Part shown: piece after piece, positions 45,173 to 57,174 of the stretch
Numbering within the stretch: the first letter of the stretch is position 1
Layout of the letters: each line of letters starts with the position of its first letter
Source of the DNA: Lineus longissimus
Lineage: Eukaryota; Nemertea; Pilidiophora; Heteronemertea; Lineidae
Direction: 5' to 3'
Length of the DNA: 64,000 nucleotides
Assembly (NCBI RefSeq): GCF_910592395.1
Contig: NC_088317.1
Coordinates: 1,734,001-1,798,000, forward strand
Position numbers and translations under genes: made by a program
Notes under the pieces: model-generated
What the model was told of the DNA's origin: nothing
Databases searched by the model: none
The model's input: only the letters and a program-made list of their open reading frames with translations

Positions 45173-47848
45173 AGATTGGCAATTGCCTTTTGTGGCAACC
45201 ATCTTGTCTTATTACACGAGGCAAATTCTCTTCCAGATCCAATTTTGCACTTTTGTACCTTTCATCTATCGTAAGAGAGTGACATATTGCCCTGACCATT
45301 AGACATCTAGGCAAAACTGCTGGTCTCTTGGCCGAGTTGTATCTATACTCTCTCAGCAGTGAACTGTCATGATGCAACTGGCCATACAGTAGGTTTTTCG
45401 ATGACCAATTCTAATGCAATGACCACGGCAAACGCGAGACTCAATTCTGCCTGATCACAACATCACTGGGTGAAACATCAAAACAAATAAGACATACTTA
45501 GTAGTTCCCTTGAACAACTTCGCACTGATAAAGCACATCGAAGTTTTTGCAATTTCATTAATCTTTTTCAACGAAAGTAAACGCAGTCAAAGATCAGATT
45601 TCAAATTTCACAAGAAACAACAATCTTCTCAGAATAATTCTTACGTTTGAACCTCTCTCTTTGCAGGGTTAAACGCAAAATCAAAATCCGATATTCCGCA
45701 CAGTTACTGTGTTACCGATATCACTTTCAGTGATGTGTACCTTTTTCATTTTCGTGATTAAAGTTTTCTGCTTCGTGTCGTGTCAAATTTTTATACGTTT
45801 GAGGTTTATAACCAGAAGCAATAGATTATCCTGTATGAAATTGTGTATATATTTGAATTTGTTCGCTTGATCTGCGAGCGAGAATATGAGAACGTTAAAA
45901 ATAACATTATAATTGGATGTTTATTTTTACACAAATCAACCAAGGAAGCTGAGTGCTGGATAGAACACATCAAACTGTAACCTTCTTAATAGTGGACACC
46001 TCCATAAAACTAACAGTCCCTGCCCCTTGTTGGAAAAAGCCTTACAGCATAAACTTTGGCGCAAAACAAAACATGTAACCCACACGCCAGAACGATCCTG
46101 AAACTGAGCCCCCCTTGCTTCCTCATTTGAAAATTCCTCGCATAGTTCCACCTGGAAACTTTCTCAAATTGAGCAACAATAAACCAACGAACTTGGTGGT
46201 CGGTGTATCGGAATACTTTTTTCTTCATTTAATTTCAAACTTGGTGGTTTCGATTGCTAATTGGGCTTCAAAGTGTTCTATTTATAATGTTACTTTGATT
46301 TGTGCTGGGTTCAAATCGGGAGTTTTTGCATCGAATCTCGTTTCGTTAGCTGTAAGGTTCAACTGGGGATGGCCAAGTACGGGGAAATTTGACGGTACAA
46401 TAGTTATTTGAGTTCCAAGAACAGATGCAACGAAAACAGTACCTAAAGACGCTGTAGAATAGGTGTATGTACATGATGATGCAGCAGCCCTGTATTGACT
46501 CAAGATCTGTTGATGATTTAGAAGTCTAAAACTGAACTTTCCATGTGCATCCATTCGTCTGCAAAAGGAAATACACCCGCCCCCCGACCCCCACTCATCA
46601 AATCCAACATCATCATTTATTCACTAGCAACCTGAGTGTTTGCCACAAATTTCTCGACAGAGCAACAGGCTCCAATAGTCACGTCCAAGTCGGCCCAAAC
46701 TTGTCAACCATTTGGTCTGTGTTGATCTAACAGAAATCAGCCTCCCCACTTGCTCAGCCCCACTGCCGGAATCCTGCAGTATGAAAATTGAATCATTCCT
46801 TAGAATGATACAAGGCGGTTGCTTGTAGTAGATGATAATTTTAAAAATGTTTCAGGCATATGATAAATCTGTTGTGATGCTGACCATGAAGGATTTATGC
46901 ACCAGGCACATGATTAGTAAGCCCGCAGACGCATTGTCTCAGTGTTACTGTATTATGAATATCCCATCGTTTGATTCGCATTACTAGGCAGACACTTTCG
47001 GGGAGACACATTTTTTTTATGGCCAAACAGACCTATCAGTGAGGATGCAATCAAAATATTCCCAGTCGTCAAGCTCAGGAGGAAGGGTTACACGTTATCG
47101 ATAAATCTCCGCGCTCTTGTTGTTGACAATCTTGACATCACAAAACTTCTTTGCCAGTTGTCGTTTAGCAAGCTACTGCCACATTGTCTCAGTGCTGCTC
47201 TCTTAAGAACATCAAATCCAAAGATCTGGCGATACTGCATGGAGAATGAGCAAGCAATTAACATTTATATGAGAGATTAATTCCTCGTTTCCTGCCAAAG
47301 TGTCTTGTGGCTGCGCGATGATGATCTATCATTAACCACTTGTTCATGAAGAAAGCAGTAGCCAACTGAATAATGTCTCTCCAGCAAGTTTCATCCCCAA
47401 AAGAAGACCTCCATTATCTATCAAACATAAGTATTTCTATCAACACACATATTTTTATCAATAGCCTTGTATCTTTGTGGATGGATTCTATCAGTATCTA
47501 TCAGTGACTGCAGACCTTGCCAATACAGCAATTCTGAAAGCAATTTCTGCTCTCTCCACCAACGAGTTTCCATCATCAAAAGGCGACCTCCATTATCCAT
47601 TAAATTGAAGTATTTGTGTCTGTATGACATTCATACTATCTCTATATACCCAAACTAATGGCTCTCAATGACTTCCGCTCAGCAAGTATGCTTTGAATGA
47701 AAATGGAGCCCACGGGCATTGACATTCACATACAGGACAATTTTCATGTCGTTTCCTCCTACTTGAGTAAAGTCTCGCCGAATAAAAGGATGTGCAATTT
47801 ACTATAGTTATTAGGAAGATGTATGGATGTGGATAGTACAGTTTCGCG
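45173..47848. other. Non-coding stretch with weak ORFs at 46.1-46.6 kb
   Basis: No gene can be supported. 46115-46411 (+, 98 codons) and 46282-46554 (minus, 90 codons) overlap on opposite strands without recognised domains. The phrase 'tcagtatctatcagtgactg' near 47491 and other short repeats are incidental. The rest is unique sequence. Confidence 0.45.
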
Positions 47849-48195
47849 GTGGCACAATGGTTAAGCGTCAGCCTTGTGATCGGGAGGTCCCAGGTTTGAT
47901 ACCCGGCTGGTGCCACTTTATAACTCTCAACTGGCCTGAAATGTCCTTCTCTGCGCTAGATTGCGGCTGCCTTTGGTTCTCAAGAAAGGTTTCTTGATAG
48001 GCTGGGTAATAATGTTTGTAACTCTCAACTGGCCTGAAATGTCCTTCTGTGAGCTAGATTGTGGCTGCCTTTGGGTCTCAAGAAAGGTTTCTTGATAGGC
48101 TGGGTAATAATGTTTGTGATTGTAAAGTGCTTTGAGCCAGTAGATAATATAGTGAAAAGCGCAATAAAGAACTCAAATTATTATCATTATTATTA
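47849..48195 (+). mobile_element. tRNA-derived SINE with duplicated body and (TTA)-rich tail
   Basis: The head, 47849-47916, is tRNA-like. It has a perfect 7-bp acceptor stem (gtggcac / gtgccac), an A-box-like 'tggcacaatggttaagcg' and a B-box-like 'ggtttgatacc' at about 47893. The body 'taactctcaactggcctgaa' ... 'gataggctgggtaataatg' spans 47921-48018 and is repeated at 48019-48116, an exact 98-bp tandem duplication with few differences ('tctctgcgct' against 'tctgtgagct'). The 3' module 'gattgtaaagtgctttgagc' ... 'gaaaagcgcaataaagaact' is a conserved tail type found in many invertebrate SINEs, and the element ends in (TTA)-type repeats (48179-48195). Intact boxes and stem indicate a comparatively young copy. 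The minus frame 47665-47916 is incidental. Confidence 0.88.
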
Positions 48196-48786
48196 CAGTT
48201 CTCAGTAAAGTAACGTCTCTTTCATCTTTTTTGTTTGCTGTTTGCTACACAGACAAAATTGTGCAGGATTATTAACTAACGACCTTTTCACAAAGTGGAA
48301 AATAAACTCAGGAATTCAAAAAGCCATATTTCTATCCACGGTTAATAAAAGCAGAAGCCGTCTTAAAACGCGGCAACACACCAACAACACGCTACCAAAC
48401 CATGGCAATGGACACTGACAAAGCACGCAAAAAAATGCACCGCTCGATCGCGCAATGGGAATCCGTAACAGTGAATGACCATTCTTCAAAATGAAGCCAG
48501 AAAATCTGACAAGTCTCCATCATCCTCGTTAGCCTTTTGTTAAACTGCTATCTGGTGATTTTTCGAGCGATTCTGTCGAGTGTATGCCCCGGTTGAGGAC
48601 AATAACTGAATCGGGGATAGGCAGAGTCAATCGTTTATCAATCACCTGAACCCTTAGAGTAGATGGAGGTTGGTACCTGAAGAAGTGTAAGATGTGTGGG
48701 GGGGGGCGGCAAAAATGAGCTTTGATTTTGAGATTTTACGGCATGCTGAAGGGAGACTGCTCAAAGTCAGCATCACTTTCATCTTT
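48196..48786. other. Non-coding stretch, nothing recognised
   Basis: Unique sequence between a SINE and an AT-rich element. It contains a G-run ('gtgggggggggcggc') near 48695 and a CpG-containing patch near 48440-48470. Confidence 0.5.
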
Positions 48787-48959
48787 CAGAGTTGACATTT
48801 TTTCATTAGTTCAAAATTCTTTATCAAATTTTCAGAGTCAAAAATTTTTTGAGACTGATGATGTTTCTTCATTTTGAGCAGAAAAAAACAAGTGAAAAAA
48901 ATATTTGGACTTAGAAATTTTTTTCATCTTTCAGAGTTGAAATTTTGGGTTAGGGTTTT
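48787..48959 (-). repeat. AT-rich interspersed element, copy 3 (inverted)
   Basis: Same orientation as copy 2: 'gactgatgatgtttcttcat' + 'tttgagcag', 'caagtgaaaaaaatatttgg', 'acttagaaattttttt' and 'cagagttgaaattt'. It ends in 'gggttagggtttt', the telomere-like motif of the family. It is not dimeric like copy 2. Confidence 0.75.
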
Positions 48960-49960
48960 CTTTAGCCCCAAAGCTCTTGGCCAGTTCAGAGTTGTCTCTA
49001 ACCACATAACTGCATAATGGAAAGATATCATCATCAAAAAATAAATTGCTACCATCTGACTCCAATCATTTGCCATCGAACTTTGAACTTTTTCAAAATA
49101 ACCCAATTGTCTGATTGCCCCGTTAATCCTGATTAGCTTTCCCTTCTGAGTTAAAAAACTGCCAACGGGGTCTTTCAAAAGAAAAAAATTGAAAAGGATG
49201 AAAGTTATCTTTTGATGTTTTCAATAGGTTTTTTCCTGTTTAATTGGCGTTTAAATCACAGTAATTTACTCATTAACTTTGATTGTTCCTTTTCCTGGCT
49301 GACTAAGGGAAAAAAGAAAGAAAAAAATTAGGAGAATTAGTTTGTAAAGTTCATTTTTGATGTCGGTGTGCCATGCTATGAAGTGAATTTGGATTGCTCT
49401 GGGGTCTGATATCATAAAAAGACAAAGGTCACGCACGGATATTTTTGCTTGCCTCCTGGAGTTTTTTAATTGGACTTTATAATTCTAATTGTTTGTCCTT
49501 TAGCATTGTTGACGAGTCCTCGTTGGGAGGGAGTTCATTGTTCCTTATTGGTCTCTGGTCTGCTCTGGCTTTATCTTGGAAGATGTAAAACATTTTGAAG
49601 ATCAAATTTACTCAATGTCTGATAGCCATGAATTTGAAGGAACAAGTCTGTTGGACAGAGTTGGCTTCAAAAAAACTCATACTCATATCATGGATGATTT
49701 GGGATAAAAATCAATGTCAAATAGAAAAAGGGTATCCATAGTGATCCCATTGGATGTCATATTCATGGAAGTACTTTCGTTGTTTTACAACAAATGTAAA
49801 TCTTGTTGGTTTTCAAGTTTTGATGTTGTTTTTGCCATGACATTATTTCAAGTCCCTCTCTGCTATAAAAAACACTGGGTTAAATCTGCAGCCTAATTAT
49901 ATTAGCACATCATCATAAAACAGAAATTCTGCACCCCGCATACCATAACCCGAAGACTTT
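48960..49960. other. Non-coding stretch, nothing recognised
   Basis: AT-rich unique DNA. The frames 48924-49178 (minus) and 49714-49896 (plus) have no recognised content. Confidence 0.5.
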
Positions 49961-50130
49961 GACTCACCACAACTCGTTAATAGCACCGCTAGTCGTCTCG
50001 TCGCGACGACGTCTTAAACCAATTGACCAGGTGCTAACGCTATTTGTATGTTAGTGGTACGCGGCTATTAGCGTTATGGGAATTGCAAGGGGTCGTCTGA
50101 CCAGATAGGAGATTTCATTATCGAAATCAT
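49961..50130. promoter_or_regulatory. Candidate regulatory island with CpG palindrome
   Basis: It contains a perfect 12-bp palindrome tcgtcgcgacga (49998-50009) with three CpGs, and an 8-bp inverted repeat taacgcta (50035-50042) / tagcgtta (50069-50076). These sit inside ~150 bp that is markedly less AT-biased than its flanks. Related 'gctaac(g)c' / 'gctagc' phrases recur at 60.7-60.9 and 61.54-61.57 kb. I infer a conserved non-coding element or protein-binding block; no direct evidence of function. Confidence 0.3.
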
Positions 50131-50403
50131 ATCAAATGACATTGATGACGATGACGATTATTTAGGTTTGTAAATGCGAAACTGGCATCCTGGAGTCAGG
50201 GCGGTATGAATTTGCCGCTCTTGGTGGCTTCTGGGTGGCAAAAATTCGATACGTCTTATTCAAAGATTAGACATATGATTTTATTAGTGAGAACCTTGGG
50301 GTTTGTCCTAGTCTGGTAATAGTATTTGGGAAATGTTGTTAATGTATCAGGTTGATTTTATATGATATTGCTGTAAAATAGGTTAGGACTAGTGGCTTAT
50401 AGA
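50131..50403. other. Non-coding spacer
   Basis: Unique AT-rich sequence between the candidate island and the next AT-rich element. Confidence 0.5.
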
Positions 50404-50556
50404 CAATTCAACTCTGAAAGATGAAAAAATTTCCCAAAATTTTTTTCACTTGAATTTTTTTTCTGCTCAGAATGAAGAAACAACATCAGTCACAAAAATT
50501 TTTTGACTTTGAAAAATTTTTCAGAATTTTGAAATTTTATGAAAATTTTTTTTTTG
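50404..50556 (+). repeat. AT-rich interspersed element, copy 4
   Basis: Same orientation as copy 1: 'caattcaactctgaaagatg', 'tcacttgaattttttttctg' + 'ctcagaatg', 'gaaacaacatcagtcac' and 'gactttgaaaaatttttcag'. It lacks the telomere-like motif found in the other three copies. Confidence 0.72.
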
Positions 50557-53500
50557 TAAAATTGCTTTCAAAAGTGCTGAAAACAGCCTGTTTCTAAGTG
50601 CTTAATTACATGGAGGGTAGAGGCATAGTATGGCGAGTATAGTGTGGCAGATTGTACCGCACCAAAATGACAAGAAATAATCTTGCAGCGATCATAACGG
50701 ATGTTGCCAGATGCAGTTCTTTGGCTAATAACTTGACATAGCAGCATCGCCTCATCATGTCTTGAGAAGAATGGCCCTCGACACTAGGGTACAATGGTAA
50801 TCAGACATGATTTAGAAAGTTTCACAATGACCGGAAAAAAATCACAAATTTGCTCACTTGTTTCAGCAGGGGCTGAAGAGGGCAAATTATGTCTGACTCA
50901 AAAAATGACTGGCTTGGTCTTTGTGATGTTTGGTGTTTTGTAGTGGCATTTTAACCCCCTCAACGTTGGAAATGCCAATTTACAAAGCTGCGTGCTGCCC
51001 TGCGAAGTATTTGGTTAATTTTCTATTTACTTCATTGAGAAACAATGCATTCCATTAATTCTAGTGTAGCGAATATCATGATGCCGATGTGTAATCTGAT
51101 CGTCCTCCTCAAGTTACAAGAAACAATCGATGGTTTTGTATCAATACTGGTTTGAATCATGCATGAGCTCACACCTAGATGTTCAAACTCATAGATTAAC
51201 TCATTCAGGTCGATTTGATTTCAGGTCGGTGTTTTGGCAAAATACTGGGTTTTTTGTGCAGTTCTTTACTCTCATGCTAAAGGCACATTTTTTCTCCCAA
51301 CTTTTGAAAACGTTTGACATCACCCCTCCCTTCCAAGACCCAGCACCTCTGCATGAGATGAGCGCTGACATCTCAATGTTCTACCTCATAGATAAACTAC
51401 AATTTGGGATGAACTGACAATATTTTAAAGTTCTATCTCTTGAAATATCTAAAATTTGATTTTAAAAATATATCCTATCAGTATGAAACTCTTTTCATAT
51501 TAAATTGCAGGCAGATCGGTTCAATTTTTGACATATACCAAGATTACTACAGAATATCAAACAGCTCTGAATTTTCACAAATGAACCTACACAAATCTTC
51601 AACGTATTTTAGAAACTGAACTTCAAAGAAAGTATTTCAAAATAACAGTCATCAAATCCTGCTTGTAGGTAAGCATCGACTGAAAATAGAAATCGTAGGC
51701 AAAAATATTGCGGATCCAGTTTTAAAGTATTTTCCAGTTATTTCAGGGTACAGAATAAATTGACAAGAATACTATACATTAATGTACAGCCAATGTACAG
51801 TAATGATACACAAGTTTGGGTGAAGTTTACCCCGAAGTTGGTTTCAGCAGAAGCTTGACAAGCGCAAACGTTCCTTTACAAATCAGACTACACACCAGTT
51901 CAAGACGAACGGAAGGGGAACAGCCATTTTCTGTTTCTGCTTCGGGGTAAAACTCAATTGGCCAATTTTGGCGTGTATGCATTTGAAACTATAGATTATT
52001 GGAATATCGAAAAGGCCTCGGAGCATGAATATCGAAAAGCATTTGTCTGCACATTAGAAGACTATGGTACAGCACACTGGAGGCATTTGCACAACCAAGC
52101 ACAAAATACAAGTTTGGACAATTTTGGTTCTTAAGGGACCAAATTCAGTTAAACATCATTTTTATGTTTCCAGGATCTATTTCTATTCATGCAGGTTACC
52201 CTTAGGGGTCATAGGCCCAAGGGTCTGCTAAGTTTGAAATATCATTGAGAGTTTTTTCAGGTTCCAATGACCCAACTTGGCTAGCATTCGGAGAAGTCTG
52301 AGTTAGCATTGCCCGATATCGTTGGTTCGATGAACTTCTAACGATATGAATCGAAGCTGAATCACCACCAGCAAGTGTTGAGAGTTCCTGCTGACCGATA
52401 CTGTGATGAGTTGTTGATGGATGAGGCTTCATGGTGTTTTAATGGTGGAAAGCGCAGAATGGGGCAATCGTCTTGGAGAAGATTGATTCATCGAAAACCT
52501 TCGAAGGAGAGAAACATCTTAAATGCTGTTTGAATTTTCCTCACCATAATTCCTTAGGCATGAATTTCTGAGATGCTAAGCAAACTAAATGCCAATACAA
52601 TGTAAACATAGGCCTATTATTTCTACCTACATAAAATTGATTATTAGTTACCCCCTAAGGAATAATCAAACACACTCGCTGTACCAGCAGTATTGTTTTT
52701 GATAAACGATTGCCTTAACACTATTTTGGGTAATGGTTTAACAAGAAGGGAATCTGTGTTCTCATTTCCTTTTAAAGCGCACTGCAAATAATCAATTTTG
52801 TGCCTGCGCCCTGCGGCATATATCACTGCGATAAGCCACATAAAGATTGCTCATCTGCAGGTAAAACCGGTAATCGCTTGGTTCGATATTGCCTGCAGGT
52901 TGCAGTGTTCACCAATTCTCGACACTGGTACCAGCATTGGCTACCGCAGATGAGATATTTTTGTCACTTGCGATTATGATTGCAAGTAACACGATATTTT
53001 GAAACTGGCCTTTCTGAGCTGTGCTTGGTCTGCTATTGGGTGACCACCTATGGTCCCTCTCTTGCAATATTAGGCTAAGCATGTCCGTACAGGTGTAGGC
53101 TAACATGCTAACACCTGATGATGGGCTGGCCTCAATGAAGCTAACTCCGGCCTCGTTACCTCCCGAGTAGCCATTATCGCTTTAAGCTGCTCCTGGGGAT
53201 ATAGGAATCCCTTTCAAGTCCCCGGTACCCTAGGTATGAAGCGGTGATATGAAGGTGAGATGCTAACATGGTTCTCTAACTCAATAATGGTAATGACTAG
53301 AGCCGAAAATACATTTAAAGGGACCCTGTGCCCCCTCAAAAAAAAACTGGCATGATGCCAGTCCTATATACACAGTGTACATATCGGTGCTCTGACACAA
53401 CCATCCAAACCTGATCGCCCATTTTGAAAATGTTACCTCAAAATTTCAGTGTTCAGTAATTGTCATTTGTATGTTTAGCCAAACATGATAGGGTCGTATG

Positions 53501-55694
53501 CAAGGTTTTTGGTCCTGGGGGCAAACCGTCTCTCCGGATTCAAATTGTAGTACATGAGCATGAACAGAAATATCAATAAAATTTGAATCCATTAAAAATT
53601 TGTGAAAGTATTTCATTTCAAATTACAACATGTTATTTTTCATCACTCAGTGATCAGCTTAAAGCCTCCAGCCTAAAATTATTTAAATTCTATCGACTGC
53701 CAAAATCTATAGTAAGCTTAAATATTCTATAAAATTAGAAAAAGCATAATCCATGCTCAGAACACAGACAAGCCGTCGTAATATAAGCATTGGATCGGTA
53801 CAATGGAAATTTGTTGAATTTTAGATGAATTTTGTTCAGTTTTTTCCCAAAATGTCAATAATTCAGATGAAATTTTTAGAATTTCTTTTTCGCTGATGAT
53901 ATAAGCTTACATATTTAAGCAGCAACTATACCTTAACTTCCTGTTTATATTTGAGCTTGAAACATCGAGCTGATACAGCTGTTGAATGCACTGCCACAGT
54001 GCAGCACCCCATCACTAACTTCATCGAAATATCCAACCCTCTCGTTAACAGAGACCCACCAATCAATAAAGTGGGGCGGCGTCCTGTTGATATATATTCC
54101 ACCAACATGTTGTTCCACTATAGATTGTCTGAAAGTTTAATTTGTTGGATGAGAAGTTGATCGGTTTTATTTCAACGAATCCGATCGAACGTCATCATTA
54201 TTGGCATTTCGTGAAGACTGCTCGAGGCAGGTCTGGAGTTCGATTGTACAAAATAGAAAAGGGTTTCGATTATACGTAATTTGAAGGGCTCAATCATCGA
54301 GTCGATTTTGGTAATTTTACATAGAAAGGGAGCGATTTCTGTCATTGATTTGTGAAGATTGAGCCCCATTTGACTAAATTTACAAGCCATCGGCAATATA
54401 ACTTTTCTTATCATTACTTTAGATGATTTGGTCACTGTGTCAGTTAGAAGTAATATTCGTTGTCATATTAATATGTGTGTATTGTTTTCTATTATCTTAT
54501 TGTGTGATACACCCCTTGCCTCTGCCCTTAAGGACAAACAGACACCATAATATTATTGAATTACTTCCTTTGAAGTGTTAATTATTCTGTCAGTGATGAT
54601 TTTAACAATATTTTTATGGTTCTTATAATAATCCTAGAATTTCTAACAGGAATAGATTTTTTATAACACAATTATTGATATTTGATATTTTTTGTATATT
54701 TGGAATAATTTTGTGTTCTGCACATATCAATGTGGTCATCAGTCCCAGAAAGAGGTAGCTGTTGTGTCAATTTCAATGAAAGCTACACATGGTTGTTTTC
54801 TTCTCTAAAACTGCAAACTGAAGAAAGATGGAATGACAAGACATGCATCGAACGTATGCATCAGCACTATCACAGGCACACAGCACAATGCACTGTGCTA
54901 CTTCTTCGACAAAAGCTACATCAAGTAGCCTACACATGTGTGTAAAGGACAGCTTCTTTCAATGTAAGTAAAACACTGCAACTTGAACACAATTGACAGG
55001 ATTTTGTACCTTGATACCAAAGAAACTATCACCCTGAGTCACGTTAGCCATAAATAAGAGCTGCCTGTGCGTTGAAGGTGTGATATGCTATTGTTCTGAA
55101 GGCTAAACTTGATCCCGGAGATTGCTAATTATTAGCCTACTGTCAGGTGCTGATGCTAGGCTAGGTAAGAGCGTGGCATGTCAACCTGACACCTTGCATT
55201 CTAATACATACACTCGAAGCTGAATCACTCATAGTTTTTCTCATGCAGGATGCTGCAAGCTCAGCAGTAGACAACCAGGGCATCATTGTATTCTGAGATC
55301 AGAGAAAGACTTGAAAATGTCTGCTTGTAACATCGGTCAAGCACTCGGGCAAGGCAAGGAACTACAAGCAAGATGCGACCATCAAAGCAGTGTAATGCTT
55401 TCGTCATTGCAATGCTTTCTGAACGAATAAATCCAACGCCAAGCTCATATCAGTGAAAGGGAAGTGTCAACTGTTACTGCTGATGTTACCAGTGTTGTCT
55501 GTCCAGGTACAGGCTGAGGTTCTGGTAATGGAACCAACAGCTACATATCATGTGCTGTCAAAGGTAGCTTCAGGTATCTCTACCTTCTGCATCAGGAGTG
55601 TTGACACTTCTCGATGTCCCACCAGCAATGGTGTTGATGCCATTAGGCGGATCTTTGCTTCCAAACAGGGGCGTTGAAACCTATGCCAGAAGAC
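50557..55694. other. Long non-coding stretch, no gene supported
   Basis: About 5 kb of unique, mostly AT-rich DNA. Frames of 60-95 codons occur on both strands (such as 51130-51417 plus, 54172-54435 minus, 53926-54108 minus overlapping 53951-54160 plus), all without recognised domains. 55453-55677 (+, 74 codons) begins MKGKCQLLLLMLPVLSVQVQ, which looks like a signal peptide, but the rest has no family resemblance and the frame ends inside an area of local repetition. No tandem array was noted between 50.6 and 55.6 kb. Confidence 0.45.
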
Positions 55695-55951
55695 TTGGCA
55701 GGATACAAGCTTGCTAATGATTCCCAGCAGGCCATCGTCTAGAGAGGTCACTGGTATTATACCTCTGCTTTGACAGCTAGCTGCTATATTGTACCTACAA
55801 CATTGGTTGCAAAAGCATGGTGAGCCTCCCAATTTAGACTGGGCAGACAAATGCAGGGAGCCAATTTGCCTTGTCAATGGGTACGCTCAGGTGAAGAAGT
55901 CTCTTCAAGAGAACTTTGCAGGATACAAACTTGCTAATGGTTCCCAGCAGG
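55695..55951 (+). repeat. 37-bp direct repeat, 220 bp apart
   Basis: 'ttggcaggatacaagcttgc' + 'taatgattcccagcagg' at 55695-55731 recurs at 55915-55951 as 'tttgcaggatacaaacttgc' + 'taatggttcccagcagg'. The material between has only weak mutual similarity, so this is either an eroded tandem duplication or two fragments of one dispersed repeat. Frames 55789-56073 (+) and 55548-55877 (-) cross it without recognised content. Confidence 0.65.
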
Positions 55952-56830
55952 GGAAGTTTGACATCACTTCTTCAAGGTTCAATGACATCGAGAAGTCTGG
56001 TACCTTAGTTGTGACGGCTAGAACAGGCATTTCTTTACCTGTATGCAGTACCTGCTCAAAAAGTTGTCGCTGACAAGGGTTGAGCACCAATTCGGTCAGA
56101 AGAAGGAGCCAAGTGTCTCAAATGGTCATAAACAGGCCATAAACCTTTGCCACAGGAGTAAGCAGCTTGGAAGGTTATTCTCAATAAATCACCATGCTTG
56201 AGTGAAAGGAGTCATGTAAAACTTAGAATTAGCCAGCAAGCTGAGAAGTGCTCAGATCACAGGCATTTTACCAGGGAACCACACTGGGCCAACGCCACAG
56301 GCTCACCAACATGTAGAGTAAGATTTGATGCTCATGCGAAGGGAAAGCGTAACAGAAGTTGCAACACTCATGCAGTGCTGTCAACTGGGCCAGGTGAGAG
56401 GCCTCTAACTGAGTCAGGCTGAGTTAAACCCCGATATCTGAAACTTTCTTGAGGAGAAAATAATTTACCGCTGAGACTGGTCAAGTATTATTTTACTTGT
56501 TAGTTCTGAGAATGAAGCATTTCATGGCATGGAAGCCAGGAAAACAGAGAAAATTGAGTTAGTTTGCAGTTAAACACGGATATTGGTCATGGTTTGGGAT
56601 GTTTATACACCTCAACACTTATGGTTGGTAACGTAGCATAATTACACACCTTGCTATAACAAACCCCACTGCTGTTTGAGAAATACCCTGCTAGCTTTTC
56701 TTGGATATTCCTGACTTGTGGCTGCACAACTGATAGCACAAGATAATGGTGATATTACAAATTCTGGAAAACTTGAGAAGTTTTTTCTCCAAGAGTGGTT
56801 AAGCGTAGGGTATCATATTTCAAATTCAAA
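55952..56830. other. Non-coding stretch, nothing recognised
   Basis: Unique sequence. The frames 56198-56422 and 56718-56936 (+) have no recognised domain, and the latter simply runs into the poly-A tract. Confidence 0.5.
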
Positions 56831-56891
56831 TTCAAAGCAGTTTATTGAGCCAGATGAATACTACATTCATATAGGTTTGGAAAATACAATG

Positions 56892-56930
<39 letters not shown>
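56831..56930 (-). mobile_element. Possible retroelement 3' end plus 38-A tract
   Basis: 'caaattcaaattcaaagcag' + 'tttattgagcc' read on the other strand gives 'ctcaataaactgctttgaat' + 'ttgaatttg', that is, an AATAAA-like signal followed by a (TTTGAA)-type tail, as at the 3' end of some LINEs. About 50 bp further right is an uninterrupted run of 38 A (56892-56929). The two could belong to one or two insertions. No flanking duplication was established. Confidence 0.35.
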
Positions 56931-56931
<1 letters not shown>

Positions 56932-57174
56932 TTTAGAGTCTACAGAGAAATCATATAACACTAACAGCAAAGTATATCTGAGTCAATGACAATGTAACTT
57001 AGCAATAGACAACACTTCATGACATGGAAGATTGAGAAATTTGAGAGGAGGAATAAAGAACTGAGGAGATAGGTCAAGCCTTAGAGCCTTGTAACCGAAT
57101 CTCCTAGACATTCATATTTTTGGGCAAAAGATGCAAAACAACTGCCAGAATTGTGTGAAAAGTTGCTCTAGGTT
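56931..57174. other. Non-coding spacer
   Basis: Nothing recognised between the A tract and the following duplication. Confidence 0.5.

Noticed and set aside
46115-46554. Overlapping 98- and 90-codon ORFs as genes
   Set aside because: Opposite-strand overlap without domains; chance openness.
47849-47916. Functional tRNA gene
   Set aside because: Although acceptor stem and boxes are good, it continues directly into a SINE body and tail, and the anticodon arm is poorly paired.
48945-48959. Interstitial telomere array
   Set aside because: Only about two TTAGGG-like units are present; it is part of the AT-rich element rather than a telomeric tract.
55453-55677. Secreted small protein with a signal-peptide-like start
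   Set aside because: Only the first ~22 residues look convincing; the remainder has no family resemblance and the area is locally repetitive.
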